64,000 nucleotides of DNA, taken from contig NZ_CP162129.1 in assembly GCF_040834005.1 (NCBI RefSeq), positions 2,070,001 to 2,134,000 on the forward strand, read 5' to 3'. Positions 9,390 to 18,837 of the stretch are shown here, one piece after another. Each line of letters opens with the position of its first letter. Positions within the stretch are counted from its first letter, which is position 1. Source of the DNA: Paenibacillus sp. PL2-23 (GTDB taxonomy: Bacteria; Bacillota; Bacilli; Paenibacillales; Paenibacillaceae). A model generated the notes under the pieces. It was not told the origin of the DNA. It did no database searches and saw nothing but the letters and a program-made list of their open reading frames with translations. A program made the translations under genes and the position numbers.

Positions 9390-10817
9390 ATGTTAAAAAG
9401 ATGGCACGTATTCAAGATGGTCTTAATGGTAGCCTTAATCATGAGTATGGTTAGTGTAGGAACTGTAAACGCAGCGGTATCCAATTTCTATCCCGTTATA
9501 GCTCCTAACGGGGCTGATCCATCTGTGTATAAGCATTCTGATGGTTATTATTATTCTACCTTCACAACCGGAGGAAATGTGACGCTTTGGCGATCGAAGT
9601 CTCTGGCTGGTCTCTATTCAGGTACAGTTAGTAGTGGCAATAGAATGGTAATCTGGACGCCACCGGCAACAGGAGCCTATAGCAAAAATATATGGGCACC
9701 CGAGATTCAATTCATTAATAACAAATGGTATGTGTACTTTGCCGCCGATAATGGTAACAATGTGAATCATCGAATGTATGCATTAGAAAATACAAGTGCT
9801 AATCCATTCCAAGGGACATGGACCTTCAAAGGTAAAATAAATCCTCCGGATAACGATGATTGGGCCATTGATGGTGTTGTCCTCAATCAAGCTGGAAGCT
9901 TGTATTTTATTTGGTCCGGCTGGGAAGGCACTATAAAAAACCAGCATATATATATCGCACCAATGAGTGATCCTCTTACCATTAGCGGAAGTCGAGTGAA
10001 AATTGCTAGCCCCACATTTTCTTGGGAAACGAATACTACTCCACAAGTTAACGAAGGGCCGCAGGTTATCGTTAAAAATGGAAAAATAAGTATTGTATAT
10101 TCTGCTAGTGGTTCTTGGACTAATAACTATTGCCTCGCTCTTATTACCGCGAGTACAAGCAGTAATCTTCTTCAAGCGTCATCCTGGACAAAGAAGAACA
10201 CGCCAATTTTTCAGAGCTCCAACGGCATATTCGGACCTGGGCATCATAGCTTTACAACTTCTCCTGATGGAACTGAGGATTGGATCGTTTATCATGCAGC
10301 TCGCTGGAGCGGATCTGGCTGGACGCGAGCTATTCACGCTAAGCCATTCAGCTGGAATGCAGATAATACTCCTAATCTAGGAACTCCAGCATCACGTAAT
10401 AGCACTATCTCACTGCCTTCTGGTGATTATACACATGAACGTTATCAGGCTGAGAATGCGTTACTCTCGAACGGTCCAGTTGTGAAATCTCTTAGTGGAG
10501 CGTCCGGTGGGAAAGCTGTAGGCAGTATCGATTTTACAAACAGTTATGTTGAATTTACCGTTAATGTACCTAGCACGGGCTGGTATGCTATGACAACCAG
10601 GTATGACAGCGGATCCGCAACTGACATAGACGCTACCCTAAATGTCTCTGTAAATGGAGGAACGGCGGAATCTATGATCATGCGCTCTACTCGTTGGGGG
10701 AATTGGTCTAACACTGCTACCCAAGTTTATTTAACCTCTGGTACAAACACAATTAGATTTACAAAGGGTGATGGTTATGCCCAACTTGATCACATTGACA
10801 TATTTAAACTTCAATAA
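9390..10817 (+). CDS. Secreted GH43 arabinan-active enzyme with C-terminal CBM
   Basis: Extracellular glycosidase of 475 aa. A Sec signal peptide covers about residues 1-28 (cleavage after VNA). The GH43 propeller has D43 (ADPS), D161 (AIDG) and E222 (NEGP), with a GPGHHSF motif near 282. The segment KWYVYFAADNGNN followed by HRMYALENTS resembles exo-1,5-alpha-L-arabinofuranosidases of GH43 (subfamily 26 type, from memory). From about residue 351 a CBM6/CBM35-like domain begins (YQAENALLSNGPVV), ending in a typical DGYAQLDHIDIF strand. It is one of only two clearly exported enzymes in the window, so it probably supplies arabinose or short arabinans to the importers. A cre-like site precedes it. 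Confidence 0.88.
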   Translation: MLKRWHVFKMVLMVALIMSMVSVGTVNAAVSNFYPVIAPNGADPSVYKHSDGYYYSTFTTGGNVTLWRSKSLAGLYSGTVSSGNRMVIWTPPATGAYSKNIWAPEIQFINNKWYVYFAADNGNNVNHRMYALENTSANPFQGTWTFKGKINPPDNDDWAIDGVVLNQAGSLYFIWSGWEGTIKNQHIYIAPMSDPLTISGSRVKIASPTFSWETNTTPQVNEGPQVIVKNGKISIVYSASGSWTNNYCLALITASTSSNLLQASSWTKKNTPIFQSSNGIFGPGHHSFTTSPDGTEDWIVYHAARWSGSGWTRAIHAKPFSWNADNTPNLGTPASRNSTISLPSGDYTHERYQAENALLSNGPVVKSLSGASGGKAVGSIDFTNSYVEFTVNVPSTGWYAMTTRYDSGSATDIDATLNVSVNGGTAESMIMRSTRWGNWSNTATQVYLTSGTNTIRFTKGDGYAQLDHIDIFKLQ

Positions 10818-10837
10818 TATATAAGGAGCCATTGAGT

Positions 10838-11800
10838 ATGAATGCTACTTACAGCAATCCCTTATCAATTCAAAAGATCGGAGATCCTTTTATTCTAAAA
10901 GCATCCGACGGACGGTACTATTGTTATCCGACATCTGCTATTGATGAAGGCTTCAAAGCATGGTCTTCAAATGACCTCATTAATTGGACAGAAGAAGGTT
11001 TTGTATACCAGAAGAGCAAAAATAAAAAAGCATGGGGATATAAGCAATTCTGGGCACCTGAGGTTGTTGAACGAAATGGAAAGTTTTACATGTATTATAC
11101 CGCTCGATGGCTTGAAAAAGACAGCTTGCGTATCGGTGTGGCAGTTAGTGATAATCCATGTGGACCATTTGTTGATGTGTATGATGGACCGTTATTTGAT
11201 TTTCATTATGCCGCGATTGATGCACATGTTCTGCTGGCAGAAGATGGCCGTAGTTATCTGTATTATTCCCGAGATTGCTCTGAGAATAAGGTTAATGGGC
11301 GCAAAGAAAGTCACATATATGCCGTCGAATTAGATTCGGATATGATTACGGTCAGGACTGAGGGGCAAATATTACTGAAGCCAGACCAACAATGGGAGTT
11401 TAAATCGGGTGCCGATTGTCGTTGGAATGAGGGGCCTTTCGTAATCGTGAACAATGGCTTGTATTACTTGATGTACTCTGCGAACTGTTATGCTCATCGT
11501 GATTACTCGGTTGGGTACGCGGTGTCAGAACACCCATTAGGACCGTTTCGAAAGTATGCAGATAATCCAGTATTATATTCTGACCATCAGGATATATCAG
11601 GTCCTGGTCATCATTGCGTTGTTGAATCTCCAGACGGACAAGAATTATTTATTGTATATCACACTCACACCGATCCTATAAATGGTGGAGGAGATCGACA
11701 ATTGTGTTTGGATCGTTTGAGTTTCCGTGAGGATGGAACTATCGAGGTCCATGGTCCGACCTTAACGGAGCAGCCAGTACCTTCATTGACTAAATGTTGA
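10838..11800 (+). CDS. Glycoside hydrolase family 43 protein, cytoplasmic (320 aa)
   Basis: Single-domain GH43 propeller of normal minimal length. Start ATG 10838 is preferred to TTG 10832, because AAGGAGC is properly spaced only for the ATG. Catalytic acids: D16 (GDPF), D128 (AIDAHV) and E198 (WNEGPFV). The GPGHHCVVESPDG motif follows near residue 250. No signal peptide, so it should act on imported material. It follows the secreted GH43 by 20 bases and is probably co-transcribed. An arabinofuranosidase or xylosidase is most likely; the two cannot be told apart here. Confidence 0.88.
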   Translation: MNATYSNPLSIQKIGDPFILKASDGRYYCYPTSAIDEGFKAWSSNDLINWTEEGFVYQKSKNKKAWGYKQFWAPEVVERNGKFYMYYTARWLEKDSLRIGVAVSDNPCGPFVDVYDGPLFDFHYAAIDAHVLLAEDGRSYLYYSRDCSENKVNGRKESHIYAVELDSDMITVRTEGQILLKPDQQWEFKSGADCRWNEGPFVIVNNGLYYLMYSANCYAHRDYSVGYAVSEHPLGPFRKYADNPVLYSDHQDISGPGHHCVVESPDGQELFIVYHTHTDPINGGGDRQLCLDRLSFREDGTIEVHGPTLTEQPVPSLTKC

Positions 11801-11854
11801 TAGACCTCAACGGGAAATTGGAGTTGTATCAATAGATCGACTATTGTGACTTGT

Positions 11855-11889
11855 GGCGCACTCGGAATGTCTGTCTACCAGAGTGCGCC
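11855..11889 (+). terminator. Hairpin between convergent GH43 and sulfatase genes
   Basis: Nine-bp perfect stem GGCGCACTC (11855-11863) / GAGTGCGCC (11881-11889) with a 17-base loop, followed by CTCTTATACTT. It lies between two convergent stop codons and may serve the plus-strand gene. The T-run is weak. Confidence 0.5.
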
Positions 11890-11907
11890 CTCTTATACTT
11901 CTTATAA

Positions 11908-13335
11908 TCAGGTGTATTGTGTCTCGATTAACCAATCTACCAATCGACTTCGCAGTTCTGTGCGAACGTCGGCATAGTTCGGGTCTTTTGCTAGATTGTA
12001 AAGTTCCCCAGGATCTGCTTCAAGGTCATAAAGCTCATCGGTATCGCCTGGATTCACACATAGCTTCCAACGGTCCGTACGGATCCCTTTCGTTAAGCCT
12101 TGAATAATCTCAGGGCATAAATGGTGATGTCGGTCCGCTTTCAAAGCTTCATATTGGGCATTCGTTAGAGATCCTGGCTGCAGCGGTTTGCCTGGCATGC
12201 CATATTCCATGAAGATGCAGTCACGATGCTCTTTACTATCCCCTGTTAATAGCTCGGCATAGCTTAGACCATGTAACGCTTCAGGGAGTTCTAATCCGGC
12301 TAACTTCATCAAGGTTGGAAACAGATCAATATTGTTGACCATTGCTTTGGTCCTCCCCTGCTTTACGCCTGGACCTCTGATAATTAATGGGACTCGAATC
12401 AAAGAATCGTACAGATGGGGACCCTTGCGTATGTAACGATGGTCCCCAAGATAATCACCATGGTCAGAAGTGAACACGACGATAGTGTCTTCGGCCAGTC
12501 CTCGTTCCTCGAGGAACTGCATCAGCTTGCCGATCTCGTCATCGATGTAGGATATCATACCCCAATAAATTCGGATTAGCTTGCGCAGTTTCTCAGGAGT
12601 TGGGTAATCACGGCCGTAGGCATCCCATTCCCTTACCAGCTGCTGCTTATAGGGCTTATTGTACATTTCTTCATCCGGATAAACAGGAATATTGATCTCC
12701 ACATCGTTATACATACTGGCATAAGGCTCACAAACCATATAAGGTGGATGCGGATCCGGTATGGAAAGCCATAGGAAGAAGGGGTGGTCATCTCCTGCTT
12801 GTTGCGTAGATTCTGTAATAAAGTCCTTGCCATAGCTAAAGACTCGGCCAGTTATGTTCTCTTCTAAAGGGAATGGATCATCGGCGAAGGGCATCTGCAT
12901 CACAGGCTGACGGTATTTGGAGATTTGTTTTTCCACATCGTCAGACGGAAAGGGGAAGCCCGTATGATGTGCTTCTTTAACAAAATCAAATGCTTTATCC
13001 TTCTGATTGCCGAAACAGTGGTCCTTTCCAGCTAAGCCGGTACGATAGCCAGCGTTACGCAGCTCAACGGCAAAGTTCATCTGATTTGACGGCAAAATGC
13101 TTGAATTGTCAAACCGTTGCATTGAGTGGGCATACTTTCCAGTGAATAATGCAATCCGTGAGGGTGTACATAGTGGGGTTGTGACGAAGCTGTTGCTGAA
13201 AACGGTGCCCTGCTGAGCTAGTCGATCAAGGTTAGGCGTCCGTATTTTGCGGTTGCCGTTTACACCTAATGTATCATAACGCTGCTGGTCGGTGTAGATA
13301 ACTAGAATATTTGGTTTACGTTGCTTTGTCATCAT
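11908..13335 (-). CDS. Sulfatase, Cys-type, cytoplasmic (module A)
   Basis: S1-family arylsulfatase-like enzyme of 475 aa that would hydrolyse sulfate esters on sugars. The formylglycine motif is C56-T-P-S-R60 (PLCTPSR). N-terminal metal ligands sit in YTDQQRYD (residues 14-21), and the second metal site in FTSDHGDYLGDH. The C-terminal part (TDRWKLCVNPGDTDELYDL) is typical of the family. No signal peptide is present, so it would act in the cytoplasm. The active-site Cys must be converted by a maturase not encoded here. It converges on the GH43 gene and diverges from an AraC gene 108 bases away, which probably regulates it. A related phosphodiesterase activity cannot be excluded. Confidence 0.9.
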   Translation of the reverse strand: MMTKQRKPNILVIYTDQQRYDTLGVNGNRKIRTPNLDRLAQQGTVFSNSFVTTPLCTPSRIALFTGKYAHSMQRFDNSSILPSNQMNFAVELRNAGYRTGLAGKDHCFGNQKDKAFDFVKEAHHTGFPFPSDDVEKQISKYRQPVMQMPFADDPFPLEENITGRVFSYGKDFITESTQQAGDDHPFFLWLSIPDPHPPYMVCEPYASMYNDVEINIPVYPDEEMYNKPYKQQLVREWDAYGRDYPTPEKLRKLIRIYWGMISYIDDEIGKLMQFLEERGLAEDTIVVFTSDHGDYLGDHRYIRKGPHLYDSLIRVPLIIRGPGVKQGRTKAMVNNIDLFPTLMKLAGLELPEALHGLSYAELLTGDSKEHRDCIFMEYGMPGKPLQPGSLTNAQYEALKADRHHHLCPEIIQGLTKGIRTDRWKLCVNPGDTDELYDLEADPGELYNLAKDPNYADVRTELRSRLVDWLIETQYT

Positions 13336-13443
13336 TTAAGCTCCTTCCTATAATTCCACATTTGTTTTGGTTTTATTATATATATAGTAAGTATACAAAT
13401 GAATATAGTATTTAACGAAAGGATGTAAAATCGGGTCAATTTG

Positions 13444-14319
13444 ATGAATATACCAATGGAGCTATCGCAAAGGTTGAAAGTAGCCAATGCCTTCTATAAC
13501 AGTCGAACGCCGGAATCCCTTCGTCAATCAAGCGTTGCAAGTGAGATCCATTATATGATGCCGCAGCACTATTCACTAATTTACCACCTAGAGGGAACCA
13601 GAGAGGCGTTATTGAGTGAAAGAATTCATGTACTTGATCGGGATCAAGTCATGCTGCTAGAGAAGGGCGGCAAATATGCATTCAAGATTCCGAATCATGC
13701 ATTTCGTGCAATCCACATTGCATTCGAACTTCAGCCAAATAGCAGTAACGAGGTGTATGCCAAGGGAAACACGGAATTTCAAGCTAATCTAATTGATGTC
13801 CCTCGTTTTATCACAAGCGGTCCCAACTCCCGATTACGTCTGTTATTCGATGAAGCAGTTCATTGCTATTTATCCGGCTCTAGGTTAAATGAATGGAAGG
13901 GAGAACTTCTAGTTAAGCAAATTCTTTTGGAGATGGCTTTGACTAGTGAACAGCAGGATCAAATCAATCGACCAGTTATGCATGCAATACAGATTATGCA
14001 AAAAAGTCCACATCGTAACTTTACAGTCGAAGAACTGGCAATGGCGGTTAGTCTTAGCCGAAGCACATTAACTCGTGCATTCCGTGAAGTTACAAAGATG
14101 TCGGTTAAGCAATATCAAATAATCATGAAGGTAAAGATTGCAGCGAGCCTCTTTCGAACGAATCCGTACTGCTTAAATCAAGAGGCGGCATGTCTTCTGG
14201 GGTTCAGTGACGCGTATTATTTCTCTCGTGTGTTTACAAGAATAATGCGAGAGACACCGCAAGCTTATAAGAATAGAGTGAGAGAGTATAAGTGGTCACC
14301 AGGGCATGGCGAATCCTGA
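13444..14319 (+). CDS. AraC-family transcriptional regulator
   Basis: Regulator of 291 aa, divergent from the module A sulfatase. The C-terminal double helix-turn-helix covers about residues 185-285 (LAMAVSLSRSTLTRAFREV, then LLGFSDAYYFSRVFTRIM). The N-terminal half is not a clear cupin by eye but has the length expected of a ligand-binding domain. No good ribosome site is seen ahead of ATG 13444; a TTG at 13441 is an alternative start. The AT-rich 108-base gap shared with the sulfatase probably holds both promoters. It converges with another AraC gene. Confidence 0.85.
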   Translation: MNIPMELSQRLKVANAFYNSRTPESLRQSSVASEIHYMMPQHYSLIYHLEGTREALLSERIHVLDRDQVMLLEKGGKYAFKIPNHAFRAIHIAFELQPNSSNEVYAKGNTEFQANLIDVPRFITSGPNSRLRLLFDEAVHCYLSGSRLNEWKGELLVKQILLEMALTSEQQDQINRPVMHAIQIMQKSPHRNFTVEELAMAVSLSRSTLTRAFREVTKMSVKQYQIIMKVKIAASLFRTNPYCLNQEAACLLGFSDAYYFSRVFTRIMRETPQAYKNRVREYKWSPGHGES

Positions 14320-14378
14320 CAAAGACTAGCTCAGAGAACGCTGAGTAAAACGTATGTTTGAATTCAATGTATGAAATA

Positions 14379-15209
14379 CTAATGAGCAGCTTTCCTATAT
14401 TGAGTAGGGGAGACACCTGTCTTTTGTTTGAATAGATTGGAGAAATAGTACATATCAGCAAAGCAAAGGCGATCAGCAACCTGTTGAATTGGCAAATTAG
14501 TTTGTTCAAGGAGACGGCACGCAAGCTTTAGCTTCTCTTCCAGTACAAGCTGATACGGAGTGACCCCAAGCTCTCGCTTGCACAAATTATTAAAGCTTCT
14601 GGCTGACATAGAGAAGTGTTGTGCAAGCTCGTTAATGGTGATTCTGGTTTCCAAATGCTTCAATATATATTCCTGCAACGAAGAGGCGAACGGTGAAACA
14701 TGTTGTTTCTCCCGTTGATTGGCCAAACCTAAGGTGTGAATAATTTGAAAAATTAATGATGCAAAGTTAGAGGCTGCTGCTGTAGGGGAGTCCTGAAAAT
14801 TGAAGACTGCTGCCTTCGATAAAAACTGTTCAAAAAATGTAAGAATCTCCTCATGATGCACACGGTAAACATATTCCAATCCACAAGCACGTAGTAACTC
14901 TAGTACAAAGTCATCCTCCAGGTTGATCCATATGTATACCCAACGATTGTCATCCGAGGCATCGGGGTCGGCTGATACTTCGTGATAAGTATATTTGGGG
15001 AGAATAAACGTGTCGCCGGCGCTTAATGAATGGGAGGCGGACTCCACTTTAATAGTGCCATGACCCTTCAGGATATGTCCCAGCACAGTAATATTTGAAC
15101 ACTCACGTTTATTGTAATAGATCGGATCGCAATCGTTTAATCCGCATACGGCTGCCCGCAGCGGCAGGCTGTCTACTGCTGGCAGCGAATAAATCTCTCC
15201 GCGCTTCAT
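14379..15209 (-). CDS. AraC-family regulator with cupin domain
   Basis: Regulator of 276 aa. ATG 15209 follows GGAGGAAG at good spacing. The N-terminal cupin-like region is at about residues 40-110 (GHGTIKVESASHSLSAGDTF, then a WVYIWINLED strand). The double helix-turn-helix is at about 175-275 (LAQHFSMSARSFNNLCKREL, then FADMYYFSNLFKQKTGVSP). It is divergent from the sulfatase/GH2 operon of module B with a 282-base gap, so that operon is its most likely target. Confidence 0.87.
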   Translation of the reverse strand: MKRGEIYSLPAVDSLPLRAAVCGLNDCDPIYYNKRECSNITVLGHILKGHGTIKVESASHSLSAGDTFILPKYTYHEVSADPDASDDNRWVYIWINLEDDFVLELLRACGLEYVYRVHHEEILTFFEQFLSKAAVFNFQDSPTAAASNFASLIFQIIHTLGLANQREKQHVSPFASSLQEYILKHLETRITINELAQHFSMSARSFNNLCKRELGVTPYQLVLEEKLKLACRLLEQTNLPIQQVADRLCFADMYYFSNLFKQKTGVSPTQYRKAAH

Positions 15210-15352
15210 ATATCTTCCTCCATCTTGTTAGATTGCGATTTTCCTCATCTTGAGTGCACTAATCCTTATGTAAAGGATGTTTAATTAGCAGTATACTCCT
15301 AATCAGCAGAAATTTCATCCATGGAGAATATGGGAATGGAGGTGTGAGCGAT

Positions 15353-15412
15353 ATGAAGACACTAGGAGCCGTGGATATTGCTACGAATAGAATTCGAGGG
15401 AGTGGAACTTAA
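15353..15412 (+). CDS. Possible 19-aa leader peptide upstream of sulfatase
   Basis: ATG 15353 follows a GGAGG site and encodes MKTLGAVDIATNRIRGSGT before TAA. It lies 79 bases before the sulfatase start. A second frame is open from 15378 into the sulfatase, so this could also be the decayed start of a lost gene. No function is recognised. Confidence 0.25.
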   Translation: MKTLGAVDIATNRIRGSGT

Positions 15413-15491
15413 AGAATGGCCCCTCATGGTGCAAGGAGATTCTCAGTGCCTCCAAATCTATAATAGTAATACTAGAGAGGATGATTCTAAT

Positions 15492-16940
15492 ATGACCAAA
15501 CCAAACATACTGTGGATTTGCACTGACCAACAGAGATGGGACACGCTAGGAAGCTACGGCAACGAATGGGTACACACCCCTAACATTGACCGTCTGGCGC
15601 GGGGAGGAGTGCAGTTCGACCAAGCCATCTGCCAGAGTCCTGTATGCACACCGAGTCGTTCTAGTTTTTTGACTGGTCGCTATCCACGCACTACACGTTG
15701 TCGTGCCAATGGACAATCCATTCCAGGAGATGAGAAGTTAATATCGAGACTGCTAGCAGACGAAGGCTACACCTGCGGTTTATCCGGCAAGTTGCATCTG
15801 TCCGTCTGTCACCCTGATATAACAACGGGTTCAGAGCGGCGTATCGATGATGGATTCCATCAATTTTTTTGGTCACATCATCCTATGCCGGAGTGGTCCA
15901 CTAACGAATATATCCAATGGCTGAAGCTAAAGGGCAAGACTTATCACACACCGAACCGAGAGGACTGCAAATATGTGCAGACAGGCATGCCAGCAGAGGA
16001 TCATCAAACGACCTGGTGTGCAGAAAAGGCTATCCAATTTTTCGAAACGGCTGCTAGCTCAACACACCCATGGTTCTTCATCTGCAATATGTTCGATCCT
16101 CACCACCCGTTTGATCCGCCGAAAAATTATATCGATCGCTATTTGGATCGATTGGATGAGATTCCTCTTCCGAATTATGTGGATGGAGAGCTCGAGAATA
16201 AGCCAGTTTATCAACGAATAGATCGTGACGGCGCTTACGGGATGAAGGGATACTTGCCAGCATCTCAAATGACGGACCGCGACCATCGCATGCTTCGAGC
16301 AGCTTACTGGGCAATGGTAGATCTGATCGACGAACAAGTGGGACGGATGCTAGATGCTCTTGAACGCAGTGGGCAACTGGAGAACACGATCGTCATCTTC
16401 ATGTCGGATCACGGCGAGACGCTGGGCGATCATGGCTTCTACTTGAAGGGCTCACACTTCTATGAATGCTCCGTTAGAGTACCGCTCATCGTCTCCTGGC
16501 CAGGAACTATACAGGGCGGTCGTCGCACGAACACGCTGGTCGAGCTCACAGACCTAGCGCCAACACTATTGGATGCAGCGGGTATTGATCTTTACGAGGG
16601 TATGCAAGGGCAGTCGCTATGGCCGTATCTCTCTGGACAAATTCCTGAGGATACCGTTCACCGAGAAGATGTATACTGTGAGGCATATAATGCTAGTTCC
16701 GTCTACGAGGATCCGAATGGCACGTGGGCGACTATGGTTCGGACACAGACACATAAGCTAGTTCGTTACCACAAGGGCGAGACGTGCGAGTTGTACGATC
16801 TTGCACAGGATCCGAATGAAACTCGCAACGTCTATAACGATCCTGAATACTTAGAGATCAAGCTGGAGCTGCTGGAACGACTTTGCGACCGGATGGCAGG
16901 GACTGTCGATCCGTTGCCAACGCGTGAAGCACGTTGGTAA
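15492..16940 (+). CDS. Sulfatase, Cys-type, cytoplasmic (module B)
   Basis: S1-family sulfatase of 482 aa. The ATG at 15492 follows GAGAGGA; upstream in-frame codons to 15378 have no family similarity and are excluded. Motifs: C52-T-P-S-R56 (formylglycine site), N-terminal ligands in CTDQQRWD (10-17), and MSDHGETLGDHGFYLKG for the second metal site. No signal peptide. GH2, epimerase-like and lactonase-like genes follow in the same direction, suggesting desulfation and then breakdown of one imported oligosaccharide. The sulfate position on the sugar cannot be deduced. Confidence 0.9.
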   Translation: MTKPNILWICTDQQRWDTLGSYGNEWVHTPNIDRLARGGVQFDQAICQSPVCTPSRSSFLTGRYPRTTRCRANGQSIPGDEKLISRLLADEGYTCGLSGKLHLSVCHPDITTGSERRIDDGFHQFFWSHHPMPEWSTNEYIQWLKLKGKTYHTPNREDCKYVQTGMPAEDHQTTWCAEKAIQFFETAASSTHPWFFICNMFDPHHPFDPPKNYIDRYLDRLDEIPLPNYVDGELENKPVYQRIDRDGAYGMKGYLPASQMTDRDHRMLRAAYWAMVDLIDEQVGRMLDALERSGQLENTIVIFMSDHGETLGDHGFYLKGSHFYECSVRVPLIVSWPGTIQGGRRTNTLVELTDLAPTLLDAAGIDLYEGMQGQSLWPYLSGQIPEDTVHREDVYCEAYNASSVYEDPNGTWATMVRTQTHKLVRYHKGETCELYDLAQDPNETRNVYNDPEYLEIKLELLERLCDRMAGTVDPLPTREARW

Positions 16941-17068
16941 TCGCAACAACTAAGAGGTTCCATGTTGTTTGGTTTGATTATAAGCAGATATAGACGCCAG
17001 TATGATGCGGGTTGAAAATTTATAATGTATAAATAAAAAACATAATTATAACAAGTGGAGTGATCTCA

Positions 17069-18820
17069 GTGACAATACCACCAAGAGCCGAATATCCAAG
17101 ACCCCAATTTGTCAGAAATGATTGGGTAAATCTGAATGGAGAATGGGAATTCACATTTGATGACAAACGGGTTGGTCTTACCGAAAAATGGTACAAGTCG
17201 GACCGTGTCTTTGAAAAGCGAATTCAGGTTCCGTTTACCTTCGAATCCAAGCTGAGCGGGATAGAAGATCCAAGCTTCCATGATGTGGTATGGTATCGCA
17301 AGGAAGTGAGACTTCCTAATTCCTTCAAGGGTAAGCAGACCATTCTGCACTTCGGTGCAGTTGACTATGAAGCTACGGTATGGGTGAATGAGCAGCTTGC
17401 GGTGCATCATGAGGGGGGGCATACTCCATTCTCAGCCGACATTACCAACCTGTTGCAGGAAGGTGTGAATGTTATTGTGGTCCGTGCTGAGGATTTCGGC
17501 AGAGATGTATACCTTCCTAGAGGCAAGCAATTCTGGGAAGAGAAGTCAATGGGGATCTGGTATACGCGAACTACGGGCATCTGGCAGACTGTATGGATGG
17601 AGGCTGTATCGCCGATTCACCTGGAGAAAGTAAAATATGTACCGGATATCGATCGAAACGAAATCAAAATTCGCGCTTACTTGAATAATGTGGAGGGTCA
17701 AGAGGTCAAGCTCGGCATTAAAATCAGCTTCAAGGGTGAGCTGGTGGCGGAAGATATCGTTCACATGCGCTCACAGGTTGAAGGGCGAACGATTAAACTC
17801 ACTGGACTTAATGATCATAGGATGGATCGCTTCTGGTCACCGGATCGTCCGAATCTTTATGATGTTCGGTTCACGGTTTGGGCAGGAGGAACGGTTGTAG
17901 ACCAAACAGACAGCTATTTCGGAATGAGGAAGGTCTCGATTGAGAACGGCAAGCTATGTCTGAACAATCGTCCGTATTATATGAAGATGGTACTTGATCA
18001 AGGCTATTTCCCAGATGGGAACTTGACACCACCTAGTGATGAAGCCATTAAACGCGATGTTGAGCTGACCAAGGAAATGGGTTTCAACGGTGCTCGAAAG
18101 CATCAAAAGGTGGAAGATCCTCGTTATCTATATTGGTGTGATCTGTTAGGTCTGCTTGTATGGGGTGAGATGGCAAATGCTTGCGATTATTCTGAGGAAT
18201 ACGTGCGCAAGCTCTCTAAGGAGTGGCAAGGAGTGATCGAACGGGATTACAACCATCCGAGCATTGTAGTGTGGGTACCGTTGAATGAGAGCTGGGGCGT
18301 TCCGAATATCCAGATCGATAAACAGCAGCAACATCACGCGATGTCCATGTATTACTTAACCAAATCGTTAGATCCGACCCGCCCGGTTGTATCGAATGAC
18401 GGTTGGGAACAGGTCAAGACCGATCTGTTTAATATTCATGATTATGAATGGCGTCAGGAGGTGTTGGAACTGAGATATAGCAATGCTGAAAAAGCAGTCA
18501 ACGCGATGCCAGCTAATCGAAGGTTGAGTGTTGGTGGCTATGATTATGAAGGTCAACCGATTCTTGTAACCGAGTTCGGCGGCATTGCTTATAAAAAGAG
18601 CGAATGGGAAGGATGGGGATATTCCGGCGCTAGCAGCGATGAAGATTTCTTAGCACGTCTACGTGCAGTGGTTTATCCTTTGCGCACCTCTTGCGTCGTA
18701 CAGGGTTACTGCTATACGCAACTGACTGATGTAGAACAGGAGATCAATGGCCTATTGACCTATGACCGTTCACCAAAGGTGCCAATCGAGCTCATTCGCA
18801 AGATTATAGATGAGAAGTGA
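17069..18820 (+). CDS. Glycoside hydrolase family 2 enzyme
   Basis: Retaining beta-glycosidase of 583 aa from GTG 17069; GTGGAG lies upstream at usable spacing, and GTG 17060 would overlap it. Domains: sugar-binding jelly roll (about 10-180), immunoglobulin-like (180-290), TIM barrel (290-583). The acid/base is E407 in VPLNESWG and the nucleophile E502 in VTEFGG. No signal peptide. At this length it lacks the extra domains of large LacZ enzymes, and resembles beta-glucuronidase or beta-galactosidase-like members. The sulfatase upstream and the closely packed epimerase-like gene downstream (possible ATGA overlap at 18817-18820) point to cytoplasmic processing of a desulfated oligosaccharide. 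Confidence 0.9.
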   Translation: MTIPPRAEYPRPQFVRNDWVNLNGEWEFTFDDKRVGLTEKWYKSDRVFEKRIQVPFTFESKLSGIEDPSFHDVVWYRKEVRLPNSFKGKQTILHFGAVDYEATVWVNEQLAVHHEGGHTPFSADITNLLQEGVNVIVVRAEDFGRDVYLPRGKQFWEEKSMGIWYTRTTGIWQTVWMEAVSPIHLEKVKYVPDIDRNEIKIRAYLNNVEGQEVKLGIKISFKGELVAEDIVHMRSQVEGRTIKLTGLNDHRMDRFWSPDRPNLYDVRFTVWAGGTVVDQTDSYFGMRKVSIENGKLCLNNRPYYMKMVLDQGYFPDGNLTPPSDEAIKRDVELTKEMGFNGARKHQKVEDPRYLYWCDLLGLLVWGEMANACDYSEEYVRKLSKEWQGVIERDYNHPSIVVWVPLNESWGVPNIQIDKQQQHHAMSMYYLTKSLDPTRPVVSNDGWEQVKTDLFNIHDYEWRQEVLELRYSNAEKAVNAMPANRRLSVGGYDYEGQPILVTEFGGIAYKKSEWEGWGYSGASSDEDFLARLRAVVYPLRTSCVVQGYCYTQLTDVEQEINGLLTYDRSPKVPIELIRKIIDEK

Positions 18821-18837
18821 ATGAATCAGGAGGGGTA

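Noticed and set aside
15378..15491. N-terminal extension of the module B sulfatase
   Set aside because: The extra 38 codons have no sulfatase similarity, and a good ribosome site precedes ATG 15492.
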